A DNA stretch of 64,000 nucleotides, taken from assembly GCA_035772785.1 (NCBI GenBank), contig JAOCPU010000066.1, forward strand, positions 101,379-165,378, read 5' to 3'. This stretch comes from Phlebiopsis flavidoalba (Eukaryota > Basidiomycota > Agaricomycetes > Polyporales > Phanerochaetaceae). The notes below the pieces were generated by a model. That model saw nothing but the letters and a program-made list of their open reading frames with translations. It was not told the origin of the DNA and searched no databases. Below, one piece after another: positions 1 to 12,839 of the stretch. Position numbers and translations under genes: made by a program. The first letter of the stretch is position 1, and each line of letters opens with the position of its first letter.

Positions 1-403
1 TCACAGTCGCCCCGTACTGTCCGTGTAAGACGCTAGTCCTTGGTCGTCGGGCTACGTTCGGGCCTGTGCGGACAGCCAGCTAGGCCACATCATCCCGAGA
101 GGAAGTACATCCCTGGTGCGTTTCACTGCCCCTTCGGAGTGGGAGCCGTCCGAGTGATGCACTATTGCCATGTTATGAAGCATTCCCAGAACTCGCCGTT
201 TGGCGTCGTGAGTAATGTCCTGATCAACTTGACGGATACCGTCCCCACTGCCCGGGTGCCAACTGCGCGCCCCACCATCCAAGCCTCACTGCAATCACGC
301 GACGTCTACATGGAAGATCGTGCCTCAAATACTCTGAGCTCGGCCCACAAGCCCAGCCAATCAGATCGAGGACATCCCCCTCTAGGCTAACAAGGTCGGT
401 GCA

Positions 404-640
404 TTGTACGAAAGCCTTGACCCAGCCGACACTCCCGCATTTGTCCAGTACGCTTTCATGATCGACGCGGGCTCAACGCGTGCCGCGCCGGAGACAATCA
501 TCTTACGACAGTTTTCAAACAATCGTGTGGCCCCCCACCTCCCTGCGGAATTGCACGAAGGTACCGAGGTGTTTTGCATCAACAATGACAAAAGCACTCG
601 GTCTTTGCGTAGTCGCTACGACAGGTCGGCCATATTGTGA
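404..640 (+). CDS. Possible GDA1/CD39-type nucleoside phosphatase fragment
   Basis: A short reading frame contains FVQYAFMIDAGST, which resembles the first apyrase conserved region of GDA1/CD39 nucleoside di/triphosphatases (family pattern: MIDAGSTGSR). Those enzymes act in the Golgi lumen and hydrolyse GDP or UDP after glycosyl transfer. About 20 residues on there is an Asn-Asn pair followed by an Ala-Pro-rich stretch, where the family has an NNCGPSP-like segment, so the match may continue for about 30 residues. The remaining apyrase motifs (for example KATAGLR) are not visible downstream. The start cannot be set and the frame is lost after about 640. It may be a damaged gene or a chance match. 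Confidence 0.2.
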   Translation: MYESLDPADTPAFVQYAFMIDAGSTRAAPETIILRQFSNNRVAPHLPAELHEGTEVFCINNDKSTRSLRSRYDRSAIL

Positions 641-655
641 CGCAGTCACGCCCCC

Positions 656-1253
656 ACGAGCCTGGACTCCATCCTTTCCCGTGGACTGCACAGCAGACTC
701 CTCAGTGTCGTCCCAAGGCTCCTGCAGGGCTATGCAAACGCTCGTCGCTGTTGGGTTTTCGTCACGAGGGCGTGTACAACCGTGCGTCATGCAGTGTGGC
801 TCATGGCGAAGGATGCGTAAGTCCAGATAATCGACCCTAGCCCGCGCTTGCCGCACTCTCATCTATTGTTAGTGTCTGCGAGGTCGAAGCCTTGTTCGTT
901 CAATGGTTGTCTACCAACCGTCTCTTCTCGATACCTTCCCGAACGGCAAGGTTCTCCCTTCTGTCTTACTTCTACGACCGCCTCTCCCCCCTTCTCCCCG
1001 ACGACCCGAAGGCGCCTGCTCTAATCAAGGTTCTCCACGCTTAGCTCAACCCTTGCTCAGGAGCTCTGTAAGGGCAAGTCGTCCTGGCAGGAGCACTGGG
1101 GGACTCAGTCTGCTCTCATGTCAGAGCTGGAGGACCGTCCCGAATGGTGCCTGGATATGACGTTTCATGCATGCACTGCTCAGACTTGGATATGAGTTCG
1201 GTGATGAGAGAGAGGTCGAGATTGGGAAACAGATTGACGGGACCCGAGTTTAG
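656..1253 (+). CDS. Unidentified protein, C-terminal part with frame breaks
   Basis: A coherent peptide can be followed on the plus strand if the frame changes a few times. One stretch begins LDSILSRGLHSRLL near 655. Another begins FVQWLSTNRLFSIP near 893, runs through FYDRLSPLLPDDPKAP near 976, and then through KGKSSWQEHWGTQSALM and EDRPEWCLDMTF near 1075-1165. It ends with EIGKQIDGTRV before TAG at 1251-1253. Composition (charged, Trp-containing, balanced) is protein-like rather than random, but I do not recognise the family. The 5' end is unknown, and a link to the apyrase-like peptide just upstream is possible but unsupported. Confidence 0.4.
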
Positions 1254-2439
1254 GGTGGTGTTTAGGTGCGACCATAGCCATGGTCGGCGCGGAGTTGAAG
1301 TGTAGGATATAGATTTTGTTTTATGTACTGTCGTCGCTGGCGGATTTCTTTGTCATAGTATTTTAGAGTAAGATAATCGCTGGCATGAACATATGTTTTC
1401 CTGTTCAACAACATCGGCCATGCCTGGCCAACCGATTTCCAAACGTGTGAGCCTCAGTGGGTACTGCTGGCGGTGCTGCCAAGTTACAAAGGGCGCTAAT
1501 TGCACGTGTCCGCCCCCACGTGGCTGGCTTAATGGCAATCGACCATTTCGCTCAGGTCGCTCCCTTCATCCACCCCAGTCTCATCCCCCGTCGTCGTGAT
1601 GGGCCCATCGCTCCCTCTTTCGTGACACTCCCTCTTGCTTTTCTGCCATCTGCTCTCTCAGATGTCTCGTTTTGGATGATTTCAGCTTTTAGCCCTACGT
1701 TTGAGGTCGGCCTTAACATGCAGCCATCGTGAGTAAAAATTGTGTGCGTGGGATGCAGCTTTGAACGGGGCTCCCCGCTTGCGCATCGTCAAGTACGTCT
1801 TGCTCCTCCTCTAGCCTCAATCCCACCCATGTACTGATATCTTCTGTAGCTCTTCTCTCTAGGATGAGCTGCATCGCCACCCGCCGGTCTGACGACGATA
1901 ATGGCAGAGAGCGCCGTCGCTGCTGCCAGTCTCTTCGTCTCAACAGCCCTTCCATCCTCAGAGATGTTGCTCGCGCTGAGGCTAGATAATTTTGTGTAGT
2001 CTCTTTTACACAAGAGTGTAATCGGTATGTGGTCCACCCTCCTGCGCTTGGGCGCAGCTATTGCAACGTTGATGCTGATCTTGTATTTTCCCTAGATACG
2101 ATAGCTACAGTACATGAGCAAATGCTCTCCCTGTGTATTTATGCCCCTGTTGATTGCGAACGGTGGGGAGGGTCCGTTTGCTCAACGATGGGCTTACGCC
2201 TTCCCATCGGAGCGCCTACGGCGGAGCCATACTTCCACATTAGGTTACAATAGATTGCTTACATCATCGTCCACTTATTTGCTGCATCCTCGGGCCGAAC
2301 CGGGGAAATACAAAAACCCTAACCAAAGCCCCGGCCTCCGACACAGCGCGCCAGCGCCGTCGCCGTCGCCCACGTTTCACTCGAGGCCATACATTTTCAA
2401 TAACTTATTCTCTCTGGACGCTCTCCCTCCCTTCGTCTT
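1254..2439. other. Intergenic stretch, no recognisable gene
   Basis: Short open frames occur on both strands but none gives a recognisable or compositionally convincing protein. The last about 200 bases are the upstream region of EPL1 and are pyrimidine-rich just before its ATG (tctctggacgctctccctccc), as is common in fungal promoters. Confidence 0.45.
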
Positions 2440-5400
2440 ATGGCCCGAAAACCAACATGCAGGCCCTTCGACTCTCCGAAATCGCAACCGAGTCACCAAC
2501 AAGACACGCCTCAAGATCATTAAGGAGAGCATCGATGGCGGACCCGATCGTGCTCGATGAGGATGAGGAGAAGGCTCGGGTCGTTTCAACAGCCGGTGTC
2601 GACGCTGAGGACGCCAACGTACGTGTGTTTTCTACTCTCTTCGTCGCTGTGGGCGACGTTGTTGGAGCGCCGCCTGCGTGGCCACCTCTGATTGGTCCAT
2701 ACCGTGGGAACTAAATCCATTGGATTGCTGACTAAGCCGCGCCTGCCTTTTAGGAAACATCACTTGCAGGCAGTCACCTTTCTGCTGCCGCCACACGACA
2801 TCAGGCGTCCACTCGGTCGACGCGTGGTTCCGGAGAAAGAAGCTCCCGCACCTTCCGCATATATTTCCTACCCCCGATTAGTACTGGCAAGGTGAGAACT
2901 ACTGAAGAGCTCTACGTACCCTGGGCGATGGAAGAGATCCTGTCACGTATATCTAAGTCGTCCGACACTGTCGAAGAGTCTGTCTCCTGTGGCTCTCGCT
3001 AATGGCTTTGTGTACTACATGGATGAGCGGGACAAGGAATGGCTCTCGACAAGAATAAACGAGGAGGCAGCGCACCGGGTGAGGGTACAAGCGCTCAAGG
3101 TGCCGTCTCCAGCACACGCTCGAGTAGAAACACGAAGAAAGGCAAGGAGCCCGAAGGGAACCATCCTGTCGCGATCTCTGAGGACGAGTTTCGAACTTGT
3201 AATGGCCATCGTTTGAAAAAATTACCCACGAAAAGACCGAGTTTTTACACCATGTCAGTACATGTGTAGTTGTCCTTGCTGTGAAAATTGAGTCTTACAT
3301 ATGCGCATAGGGCCTTGAGTCTGGTTCCCCTTTCACCGACCGTTTTCCGACTATCAAGACACGTTCGCCTTACCATTACAATCAGACATGTAGTTAGCCA
3401 TCTTCACCGTTCCTCGTGGGTTCCACAACCCCCTTCAACTGCTCAAATCCGCTATCACTATATATCCCACTGGAAGGAACGAAGGATTGAACGTGGTGGC
3501 CACCCCATTATCCCTGTCGTCAACGTAAGCCTCTTCTCCATTATCCCTATCGCGCATGTTTGTTGTCTTATAGCATTGACCACAGATTGGACGAGACAGA
3601 CACCAAGAATGAGTCCTACATCTGTTTCCGAAGAAAGACCTGAGACCAACCTCAGAGCAAAGGCTGTTCAGGAAGACCCGTGCCTCAGCAAGCGACGTAC
3701 TCAGACAAGATGACTCGCCTACAGTCGGAGCTCACGCAGGCTCTAGAGCTGGGCGAATACTCTCGTACTCCGTGAACGTCACAAGCAGGAGTTCGCCGTT
3801 CACACAGCAAGAGCGTATGGGAGTCAAGATTTGCTTTGGTCGACCTCAAACGGAAGTTCCCGGCTCTGGGGGCGAAAGAGGACGAGGAGCTCTTCCACGA
3901 CAAAGAAAGGGTTCCGAAAAAAAGATCAAAGTCGAATCCCGGGTATGAACTCTTTTTATCATTTCCTTCCGCTACGGCTCACTATCGTACCATTAGACGT
4001 ATTCCAATCAAACTACGTACTCCTCGGGACCCGGGAGAATATGGCTCCCCTGCAATACAGGAACCAATTCTGCCTCCCAAAGAGCGTGCTGCTCTCATTC
4101 GCGCCCAGGTCGAACAGGAACTTGCGCGGCGGAAGGAACGGGACCAGAGCTGGGACAATGTCATCGACGTATGTCTACTTCTATCCTCTGCGTCATCGTT
4201 CTCTAACATCTGTCCCCAGAACCCCTACCAAGCGCCTCCTGTACCATACACAAGCCGGCTCTTCAAGTACATCTCATCGTCCAGATCGTCTGACTCATCG
4301 ACCGACACTGAAGAGGCTCCCTCACCGCGGGAACAGCGCGCCTATAGTATGCGGGTAGGACGTGGAGGCCGGATGCTGATGGATAGACGTCTGTGTCGTC
4401 CACAAAGTCCTCCGCGGGACTCTGACGAGGACGAAGATACATATAAGCCGCCGCAAAGAGCGCTGGGCATATGACGCCAGTGACGAGCCAGGCGTTGGTC
4501 CTGAGGGTCCTGAGGAGCAAGGCCGAAAGCTCATAGATGATTACGTCGCATCGTAAGTGAATTGGCCTTGTCGCCATTCCCGGACACTAACCTATCATTT
4601 TCAGACGACTCTGTCACACCATGACGCTGATGGACCGACCAAGAGATCAATTCCGTCACGGTTGACCCTACGATCTATATCTCAGGTCCAGATGGTCGTA
4701 TGCAGTCTTACCTCCCATACCGGCTAGGGGTCCCAATGCAGAGATTGCAACCAGTCCACCCGTAACAACCAGTCCCCCCTGCCAACCCCTGGTCTCCCTA
4801 CTCGTCAGGTGAACGGCTCTGTCTGCGTCCATTCTCCTCAAAACGGTTCTGCAACAACCACTCGCATGCCTCCGCCCAATGCCACTCCACAACGTACGCC
4901 TTCCGGCGGTATCATGCGTCCTCCGGTCACTCCCACTGTGCCTGCCATTCCTCAGCAAGGCTCTCCACAACACTCTCCCCCCCACTACGAACGGTGTTGC
5001 ACACGACGCGGGTTTGATGAACGGAGATCATAGCATCAAATTGTCCACTCCAATACCGAACCACGCTGGCGTGCAAACCCGCGCAGACGACCTTATGCAG
5101 ATCGACAGCCAGTCTCCCAACGTAGTAACTTCACCTGTGCGACCGAAGTCTCAGACCCCCAGCATGACACCAATTCCCAACGGCTTCACCATTCCCTCTG
5201 TAAAACTACTCTTCTCACATCTCAAGTGGGACCTATGCGCATCACGCTGGTATGCGTGGCCAGGGAATGAAGTCGGCGCTGGTGTCCTTGGTACCCGATG
5301 GCGCGAATGGCACTCAGGTTCCTATACGTCAGCAGGACGTTCTCGGTTGGCACACATCCCGGGCTAGTGAACTCAAACTATTCCGCTCAGATCGCCGCTG

Positions 5401-5826
5401 CTCGGCAGATGCAGCAACTCGGAGTCTTGCAAAACTCTCGTCCCCAGATGAACCTGGCGGACACTGGTCTCGACGCCACCATAGCATTGTCGTTGTCCCT
5501 CCCCCTCAACGGCGTCCCACCACGAACACCGTCCGCCACCGGTAACCGCTCTGTCCCCATCGGTCGGGGGCTGACATCTCCAGCCCTCGCTCATGCGATG
5601 GTCGCCGGCCAAGGACGCGTGTCACACCGAGCACACCGCACATCGGCCGCATGACGCCCCCCACCCTCCCCACTCCCCTCCGAATCTGCTCAGCCCGGGG
5701 CTGATTGCTGCCCAGCCGCACAGCTCCCCACCCAGGCCCCAGCCGCCTATGCCTTCTCCTTCGCTGCAGGCGCGCCAAATCGTAGGGGGTTCTGGGTGTG
5801 GGCTATTAGTTACGTTTTTCATGTGA
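2440..5826 (+). CDS. EPL1: Enhancer of polycomb-like protein 1 (NuA4 subunit)
   Basis: EPL1 is the scaffold subunit of the NuA4/piccolo histone H4/H2A acetyltransferase; it holds the catalytic subunit Esa1 on the nucleosome. Start at ATG 2440 gives the usual N-terminus: GPSTLRNRNRVTNKTRLKI, then ADPIVLDEDEEKARV and VSTAGVDAEDAN. An intron (2619-2753) splits this from LSAAATRHQAST. Further exons give GLANGFVYYMDERDKEWL near 2990-3050, GEGTSAQGAVSS and KGKEPE near 3075-3155, VAISEDEF, then ELVMAI and FEKITHEKTEFLHH near 3195-3250. The C-terminal half has PPVPYTSRLFKYI near 4230, a Ser/Asp/Glu-rich stretch, GPEGPEEQGRKLIDDYV near 4500, ISGPDGRMQSYLPYRLG near 4680, and a Pro/Gln/Asn-rich tail. 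The exact stop is uncertain. Several one-base frame breaks occur, for example an extra G near 2537, an extra C at 3192 and an extra G at 3211. Identity is secure; the frame is not. Confidence 0.85.
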
Positions 5827-6373
5827 CGCTGTAATCATTTTTGCAAACTTCACTCAGTCGGTATGTTCTCGTCGTATTAGTAATAGTTATCTACTGTATT
5901 AGTTGAATTTGGATCTGTGTACATGACCTTTATACCGAACTTGGAGTCCACCCGTGGTGATACGCCACGCTTACATAAGCCCGTTGCCGTATGCTTGACG
6001 GCTGTCAGTGTCAACCCAACTGTGTCAGCACCACACCGTGTCTGGCCTCGGGCCTCAGGTTGTACAGCTCATTCCCCAGGCTCTTCCCTCCGATTCCGCT
6101 CTTGTTACTAGATGCACAGCTACCGCGCCTAAGCAAGTTACGCCTATTTTTACGGACTGTATAGGCCTCTCCCCCGTCCTTGCGACAGACGTCGAATGTA
6201 GTTCACGCTACATCAACAGTCTCGGGATGATCATCACAATGACTTTAGCACCGCAGGTTCCCAGTGCTGCGAAGACTACGCACTTCTGTACCAAACTTGC
6301 CTCCACCACCACTCGGTGAGTAGTATGTGCTTCGCGCCTTACTAGTTTGACGAAACGAAGAGAAACATCAGTC
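5827..6373. other. Intergenic, no recognisable gene
   Basis: Region between EPL1 and the F-box gene. It is AT-richer just after EPL1 (cgtattagtaatagttatc near 5873), consistent with a 3' flank. I see no protein or RNA gene. Confidence 0.45.
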
Positions 6374-7476
6374 ATGGACCGTTGTCCGGTAGAAATACTG
6401 ATCGACATAGCCCGTCTTGCGTGTACAGACGGAGGGGCGACAGGATGCGCTCTGTCGGTTCTATCGTGGTACATACGAGAAGCCGTTGAGCCAGCACGCT
6501 ACCAGTCTGTCATCCTCAGAGGGCATAGGAAAAAAAACTCTACGATTCTTGGACGTCATGAAAAGCAAACCGAAAATTCCACGCGTTGAGCATTTATTGC
6601 TATCCGCAATAGGCTCGCCGTACATCCGATGTCGCGCTAGTGCTCAGGCTCTCGCACAGATGACGGAGGAACGCATAGAAGAGACGGCGAAGGCCTATGC
6701 CATCATCCTCACACAACTGGCTCCCACCCTTTGTACCCTCTTTCTGCATGACGACCCGCCCTTTCGCCTGGATGCAATCAACGCACCATTCCCTGTACTA
6801 CGAGTCTTGTCGACCACGACTCCGTTATCTGCGCAGAGCAACTTTATTTTCACACGGCTGCACATCTTTGCACCGACTGCACATCAGCAATATACATTTC
6901 CTCGACGTGGATGACTTCTGGGAAGGCCTGGCATCTGCTTGTCCATCCCTCATAGACCTGCGGTTTGTCTGGGGTTCGGTCAAACCCTCGTTTACCCCAA
7001 TTCATGAAGAAGTTCCTTCGCTTAGAGGATGCCAAGGAGGCATCTTCGTCCAATCACACAACGGAGCCTCAGCCTGTCGCTCCCGACGACTTTCAATTAG
7101 ACCCGATCGATGAAGAGGAGGTGGTCGGAGTTGCCATGAGACTTCCGGATCTCAGAAACATATATGTGCTCCCGACAATTCCTACGGCCATAGATTGGGG
7201 CAAGTGCAGGCAGGCGAATGCACTCGGCTATGCTAAGAGCGCTGAGAGATCTTGCGTCAGTAGACTGAAAAGGGGGCTGGAGTCGGAAGGCTGCACCTGC
7301 TTTCGGAGGCGGGTGGCTATGGCCTACTCGAAGCTCGCAAGCACTGGCTGGACGTCATTAATGGGGGAGATGGTCCATGGCAGATACCTCCTTCGTATGG
7401 ATGGGCAGATGCAGGTCTCCGCCTTCGTTTTTACGAGATTCCTATGGATTCTAATGATCAAACCTTTGACACGTAG
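6374..7476 (+). CDS. F-box domain protein, Agaricomycete type
   Basis: The start ATG at 6374 gives MDRCPVEILIDIARLACTD, an F-box-like N-terminus of the type abundant in Agaricomycetes, followed by GCALS and IREAVEPARYQSV. F-box proteins are substrate receptors of SCF ubiquitin ligases and bind Skp1 through this segment. Downstream segments fit the family's C-terminal half: PRVEHLLLSAIG near 6580, YAIILTQLAPTLCTLFLHD near 6700, PFPVLRVL, and a final exon with GGYGLLEARKHWLDVIN near 7315 ending NDQTFDT before TAG 7474-7476. The frame changes at least three times (after about 6540, 6850 and 7130), so the gene is broken or misread. The substrate cannot be inferred. Confidence 0.65.
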
Positions 7477-8370
7477 ACGCAACACTAGCCCAAACACTTT
7501 CACGCTCTATGACTATCCAAGCTTAAAATGCAGCCGTACGGTGTGAGTATAAACCCCGGTGAGCCAAACATAGTACGCGGTGAGAGTCCTTGTAACCTTT
7601 TCTTAAACCAGCTGACAGGTGTCCATTTGACACATGACCACATTCAACTCGCGCGAATAAAGTGGGCGAGCGGACTTACCTCACCCTCGCGGTACATGAA
7701 TAAATACACCAATAAATCTGCGCGAAAAATGCTATGCACACTTGAAATGCCGCTCGTTCATGGGACTTAATCAACCTCGTAGAGCCTGTGATGCGGTCAC
7801 CCCTACCTCAAACCTCACCATTGAGCTCCAAACGATGAAGTGAACGGAATTCCAAACGGTCCAGACTGCGGAGCAAGCTCGTGCCCCAAGCTGCTTCCTT
7901 CATTAATTTGGCCATCTGCATCACTCCTGGGGCACCGCCTCGGTTGTGGCGATATAGCGATTGTAACAACACGCAATCTCGCGTTTACATTTCTGCATAC
8001 ACGATACTCCCGGGAGTCACCACGTACCGCGTGGATTGTTGCGCGCACACGTGACGACCCACGCGTTCCGACCGTGACTCATTAGGACGCCGTGCGTGAC
8101 AGTAGAGATCGGAGCCTGAACTTCACCACGACCGCGTTGTATCGTTTTGACGCGCACTATAATAAGCCTATGACCTCCCACAAAGGTCATCAAAGGCTCT
8201 TGTAGTTTGACCACACACCCTCACTCCTGTTGCCCCCAGCCTATCTGCTTCTATGCCTACTGTACATCCTTTTGCGGCTGTATCTGCCCATGTGATCCTG
8301 TGTGAGTGCTTATACTCCTCTTCAACACGCGTCAGCACTGACCCTCCTTCATAGACAAAGGTCGTCGGCC
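7477..8370. other. No recognisable gene
   Basis: I find no conserved peptide on either strand. Short frames on both strands look like chance. The stretch 8030-8110 is rich in acg/cgt words without a clear repeat unit. Confidence 0.4.
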
Positions 8371-8860
8371 ATGACAACGCTCATGAAATGTAAGGAGAAT
8401 GTCGAAGAGGCAGACCAGGCCTTGAGGGCTCTCTATACGCAATAGCGGTGCCTCTGAGGGTGCGTAGTAGATGTACCGAGCCCACCCATTCAGGGGTAGA
8501 CGCTAATGTGAGGTTTTTGTAGAGGCGATAACAAGCCGTTGTCGCTCAACGCGACGCTGCATGAGCAGGCCCTCGGCGGCTGCATATAAGGAACTTGTTG
8601 ATCAGGCTGCCCACCCCAAGGCTGAACTGGACGACGAGGAAGCTGTCGCGACGATGGCAGCCGACGAATGAAAGCGACGAAGACGTCTCAATGGACGTTG
8701 GTAATTCGAGTGCCATGAGCTTCGACGTCGATGATGACGACGACGACGAAGACTATATGCCCCCCAGAGCACTGAGCTTTCATCATGTGGTTTGGTTTTA
8801 TTATTTTGTAACCATGTATCACCACCTTGTCGAGCGGTACGTACTGCGTTCAAGTCAGGT
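8371..8860 (+). CDS. Possible acidic hypothetical protein fragment
   Basis: Across two frames a protein-like stretch can be read: KENVEEADQALRALYT near 8395, ELVDQAAHPKAELDDEEAV near 8590-8650, then SDEDVSMDVGNSS and MSFDVDDDDDDEDYMPPRALS near 8675-8775. The second part has a run of six aspartates followed by a short hydrophobic aromatic segment. No family is recognised. The acidic run could reflect a trinucleotide-like gac/gat repeat (8730-8750) rather than selection. Start, stop and introns cannot be set, and it may be a remnant. Confidence 0.25.
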
Positions 8861-9480
8861 GCAAAACACTCCTAAACAACTCCTACTCAATCGGCAAACG
8901 TCAAGCTTTCATAGAAAGGCGGTGAAAATGTCAAGATGTCGCTGCAAGCTCGAATCTCAAGCTTCAAGTTTAAAATGGGTCTGCGTGATGCAACAAGATG
9001 GACTGCATTTGTTTTGAACTTCAACAGGGCAGCATGGTGTGACTAGTTGGTTTTTTGTAACGCATAAAGCGCGTGATGCGTGTACGTGACAGTTCGGAAA
9101 TCGACTACCATGTGGCTGTCCCGGATAGTTCAATCATCAAGCTTTCAAGCCGGCCTTCACCTGCTTCATTCGAGACGATAACGCGAGTGGAAAAGGAGTT
9201 TGATGGTATTTGAATCGACGTTGTGGCTCCTTACCAGTGTTTTCCCCCCACAGGGACATTGAATTGGATCACCAACGAATCCAACACGCACAGGCTCGAT
9301 GTTCCAGCGAAGGTCCCGGCCCCCATACGACCGACAGCTTATCAAGCACCGCTATTGTTGTGCCGGCTAGGGTCTTTAATGCTACTCAATTCCACTCACA
9401 GAGTAGCGTCACCCAGCCACCCCACGCTACTTTCCCCTAGGCCTAGCATCGTCGGACGCCGACTCCCTGTCGTCATAGAC
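8861..9480. other. No recognisable gene
   Basis: Upstream flank of the first DUF6535 gene. No conserved peptide, RNA gene or repeat is visible. Confidence 0.4.
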
Positions 9481-12373
9481 ATGCACTACCCCATTGGTTC
9501 TAGTTCTTCAGGATTTGCTACTGATTCAGAGCAAGATTCAATAGTAAGTGGTCCTCAGTTCGATGGCCCCGTATGACCTTACTCACCATCGCGACATACA
9601 GCACACTCGAGACCGTTTGCGTGGATCGGGCGGGGATAGAGCATCATATGATCAAACACGATTCCGAGATGGTTAAGGACTATAAACGGATGACATAGAC
9701 ACTGTTGCTCGTCTTTGTGAGTGCCATCGTGCTCAAAAATCCTAGACCCAGAGACTAAAAATCAACTGTAGGCAGGCCTCTTCTTCTTGCCGTTGTAACG
9801 GCATTCGTCATCGAGACATACTCGCTACTCCAACCTGATCCTATGTCTATGACAAATCAGCTCTTATTCTACGGTCTCGTTCTAACTTAACGCGCTCTCC
9901 CACTTCCAATATCAACGACTACACGGCACCCTCGACGCTCAAGCTGCTTCCGCCCCAGCCACATGTCGTGTCAATATCTGCGCGTTGGATAAATTCGCTC
10001 TTCTTCGTCAGTCTCGTTCCTTAGCCTGTCAGCCGCATTTTATGGAATCCTTGCAAAGCAATGGCTTTCGGGAGTACATGCACTGGTACTCCTCTATGGA
10101 TCCTTCTCGCCAGAATGTTCTTGTCCGACAAACTCGCTTCGAAGCATGGGAAGCGTGGAACGTTGCCGCTACAATATCGACCATACCCGCGTTTATGGAG
10201 CTCGCCATGATTCTCTATCTTGTTGGGATCGTCATCCTTCTATGGACTTTGGATGACGTGGGTGCCACCGGTCACAAACCATCGTAGTCGCCACTTTTCT
10301 TGGAACCGCGAGCGCTTTCACAGTTCTACCTTTGCTCTGCAAACGGTGCCCGTACAAGTCACCTACTGCATGGGCCACTCTACACTGCTTGGGAGCTTCT
10401 CTGCGCTACCCAAAGACACTGCCGAAAATTGTGGAAGATAATCCAAGACCTCCATCTCGCTGTGTTTCCGCTATGGACGCGGATGCAGCTCGCATTCCAG
10501 TCTGCTGACTGGCTTCCCCGTGACAAGAATTGGCGAAATCGCGGATCTCAATGAATGCCAGATGAGCGCGGTAAACGGATGGCAGGGGAGATACAGAAAC
10601 GGCTTGGAAAGTCGCAAGGCTGGAATTGGTGAAGGAAGAAGGACATCTTACCGCGGACACGACCGCCATTGTATGGCCCAAAAAATTCCTTCCTTCTTCC
10701 GACATACGCATGGTGGCGAAACACGTATCCCGAAATGCAGCCTATAGGTTCATGACCGACCTAGTCCGAGACGGCTCTCTTCTATGGCGGGCCCTCACAT
10801 GGATGCGAAAGACATCACAGGACGTGCGGGTTTCCAGAGATTACATCGACGCCAAAGTATCGCGACGATTTGATGCACCATACCCTCATGAGGGCCTCGG
10901 TGTCTCCTATGGCTCCCACACTCTCACCAGACGGTGTATCGTCTCATCGCTCGTATCGGGCTATGCGCTCGACCCACTTTCGATATCTGCTTGTCGCAGT
11001 CAACCCGAAGCGGATATAACCCAACACAGCTACGCAAAGCCCTCCGTGTATTGGGATAACTGCACCCGTCTAATCCCGCAACTGCACCCCTCATCAGCCG
11101 GACGATTCGTCTTCTCGGTAGAAACTGAACATACCGCCCCCACAACCCCATTGTACGACTCGGCCTTATCAATGTCGGGTTCCGAGCCTTTCTACATCCA
11201 TGTCTGAGTCTCCTCTCCACAGACCTTTCAATCGTTGATGGAACATCTACAAGCTATGGTAGACACCCCGCGAAGGTTTCCGTTCGATCTGAAGACTTCG
11301 AGATTCACGTCCGCCGAGTATTCGAGCTCACCAGTGCTCTGCTGAAACTGGCAAGCTATAGTGAGAGTTCCTTCCTAGGCGGACCTCAGTACACAACAGC
11401 CGGACTGTCAACTCCATTATCTCTTGTCGAGGTCAGCTGAAAAGCGAACTCGAAGCCCTCGCCCCCGGGCTTCGCTTGATCGCATTTTCGCCTTGCCCTG
11501 CCGATATGCGAAGGTATCGGCTCATCAAGAAAGCGGTGAAGGCGGCACTGTACTCGGTACGCTTGAGTGTACTACACTCTGTCGCATTCCTGGTACTCAC
11601 CTTCTATCAAAATTTGCAGTGATTTCCGATGGTACGATGGGGATACACAGATTACGAGTCGCTACTTCTAGATTATTTCAATCACAACCCACTACAATGT
11701 AGCGACGACGACATCCGTCTCTTCATCGCGTCCACCATAGCGTGGATTTCCATCGGCAATCCTACGCCGCCCAGCTCTTCCGAAGCAACCGCTAGGATTA
11801 TTGAAATGATATCAAACACGATTAATGCTCTCAATGCACGACGAATAGAAAAGCTGGTACCTGACCTGCAAACAGCGTCAATGACTGGCTGGAAGCCCTA
11901 TCTACGACTCTTTCGTTTGGAAGCACGGTAGTTTTTGGTCTGCCTCACATGGTGAAACCCCAACGGCCCGGCAAATATTCCACATCACTTTGAGACGCTC
12001 TACAACGACGGGCTCACTTGCAGGAGAAACAACCGAAATCATTGCAAACCTCCATTCCTCTCTCTCTCGACTGCACGAACACATACAAGTCTGTGACAGG
12101 TCCCTGGCTGCGGCAAAATGGGGCCCTCCCATACGTGTCCAAACCCAGCGAAATGCGAAATACTGGTTTCGGTTTTACCAGGAGATGGCTCATCAAATTC
12201 CGTCTGCGTCTTCATCTAGTGTACAGACGATGGTTCGTACCCGGCAACATTGTCCACGCTCCAAGGTCTATCGGACCACGCTGGCACATCATACTAGTAG
12301 GGGTTCGATAAAAGACGCTATCGCTTTTTTATATGGGTCGAACAGGAAGCGATTCCTCATTATAGTCTGGTGA
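9481..12373 (+). CDS. DUF6535 membrane protein, copy 1
   Basis: DUF6535 proteins are multi-pass membrane proteins of unknown function, greatly expanded in Agaricomycetes. The proposed N-terminus is MHYPIGSSSSGFATDSEQDS at 9481. Next come HHMIKHDSEMV near 9645 and DDIDT..LLVF near 9690, an intron, and the first hydrophobic segment TAFVIETYSLLQPDP near 9800. The core reads ARWINSLFFVSLVPSLSAAFYGILAKQWL (in segments) near 9985-10065, then ENVLVRQTRFEAWEAWNVAA-like text near 10110-10170, and a second hydrophobic part with MELAMILYLVGIVILLWTLDD near 10195-10257. LCKRCPYKSPTAWA follows near 10335. The long C-terminal part (10.5-12.3 kb) is soluble-looking and unrecognised. Several frame changes occur (for example near 10290), and the 3' end is uncertain. 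Confidence 0.65.
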
Positions 12374-12839
12374 TGTCGTCAACTACACTCCACGTATATG
12401 TTTACCTGCGGAACGTATCGAGTGCTCAGTCGTGAGGCATCCTCGGGACTCTAGACCAGCTTTCGACAGACCACTTTAGTTCGAATTTTTTTTTTGCTAG
12501 TTTTTTTTTGTTAAGTATCTCTCTCCCAATGTCTCCAATGGCTGCTTCTTCAAAATCCCTTCGAAACAATTATTGTGTATCCTGCTACATCAGTTGATGA
12601 CGATACAGTGACGATAAGTCACAAACGATGAGGTTGCCTTAAATCTCTACGTTCGTGTCACGGTGACGCGTCGATTTAGGTCACGCTACTGCTGCGTGAC
12701 ACAGGTGATGGTGACAGCTATGTTGTTACAGACGCGGACGTGACGGCCAACACACTTAATTGCACGCGAGGACGTCGCACTTGACCACATCCCATATCCT
12801 TGTTCTTTTCTGGCACGTCCCTACTCTTCACTTCGCACT
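12374..12839. other. Intergenic with two poly-T tracts
   Basis: Flank between DUF6535 copy 1 and the SNF2 gene. It contains two T runs close together (about 12486-12496 and 12502-12510). The rest has no coding signal. The region immediately before 12840 is pyrimidine-rich, as expected for a fungal promoter. Confidence 0.5.
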
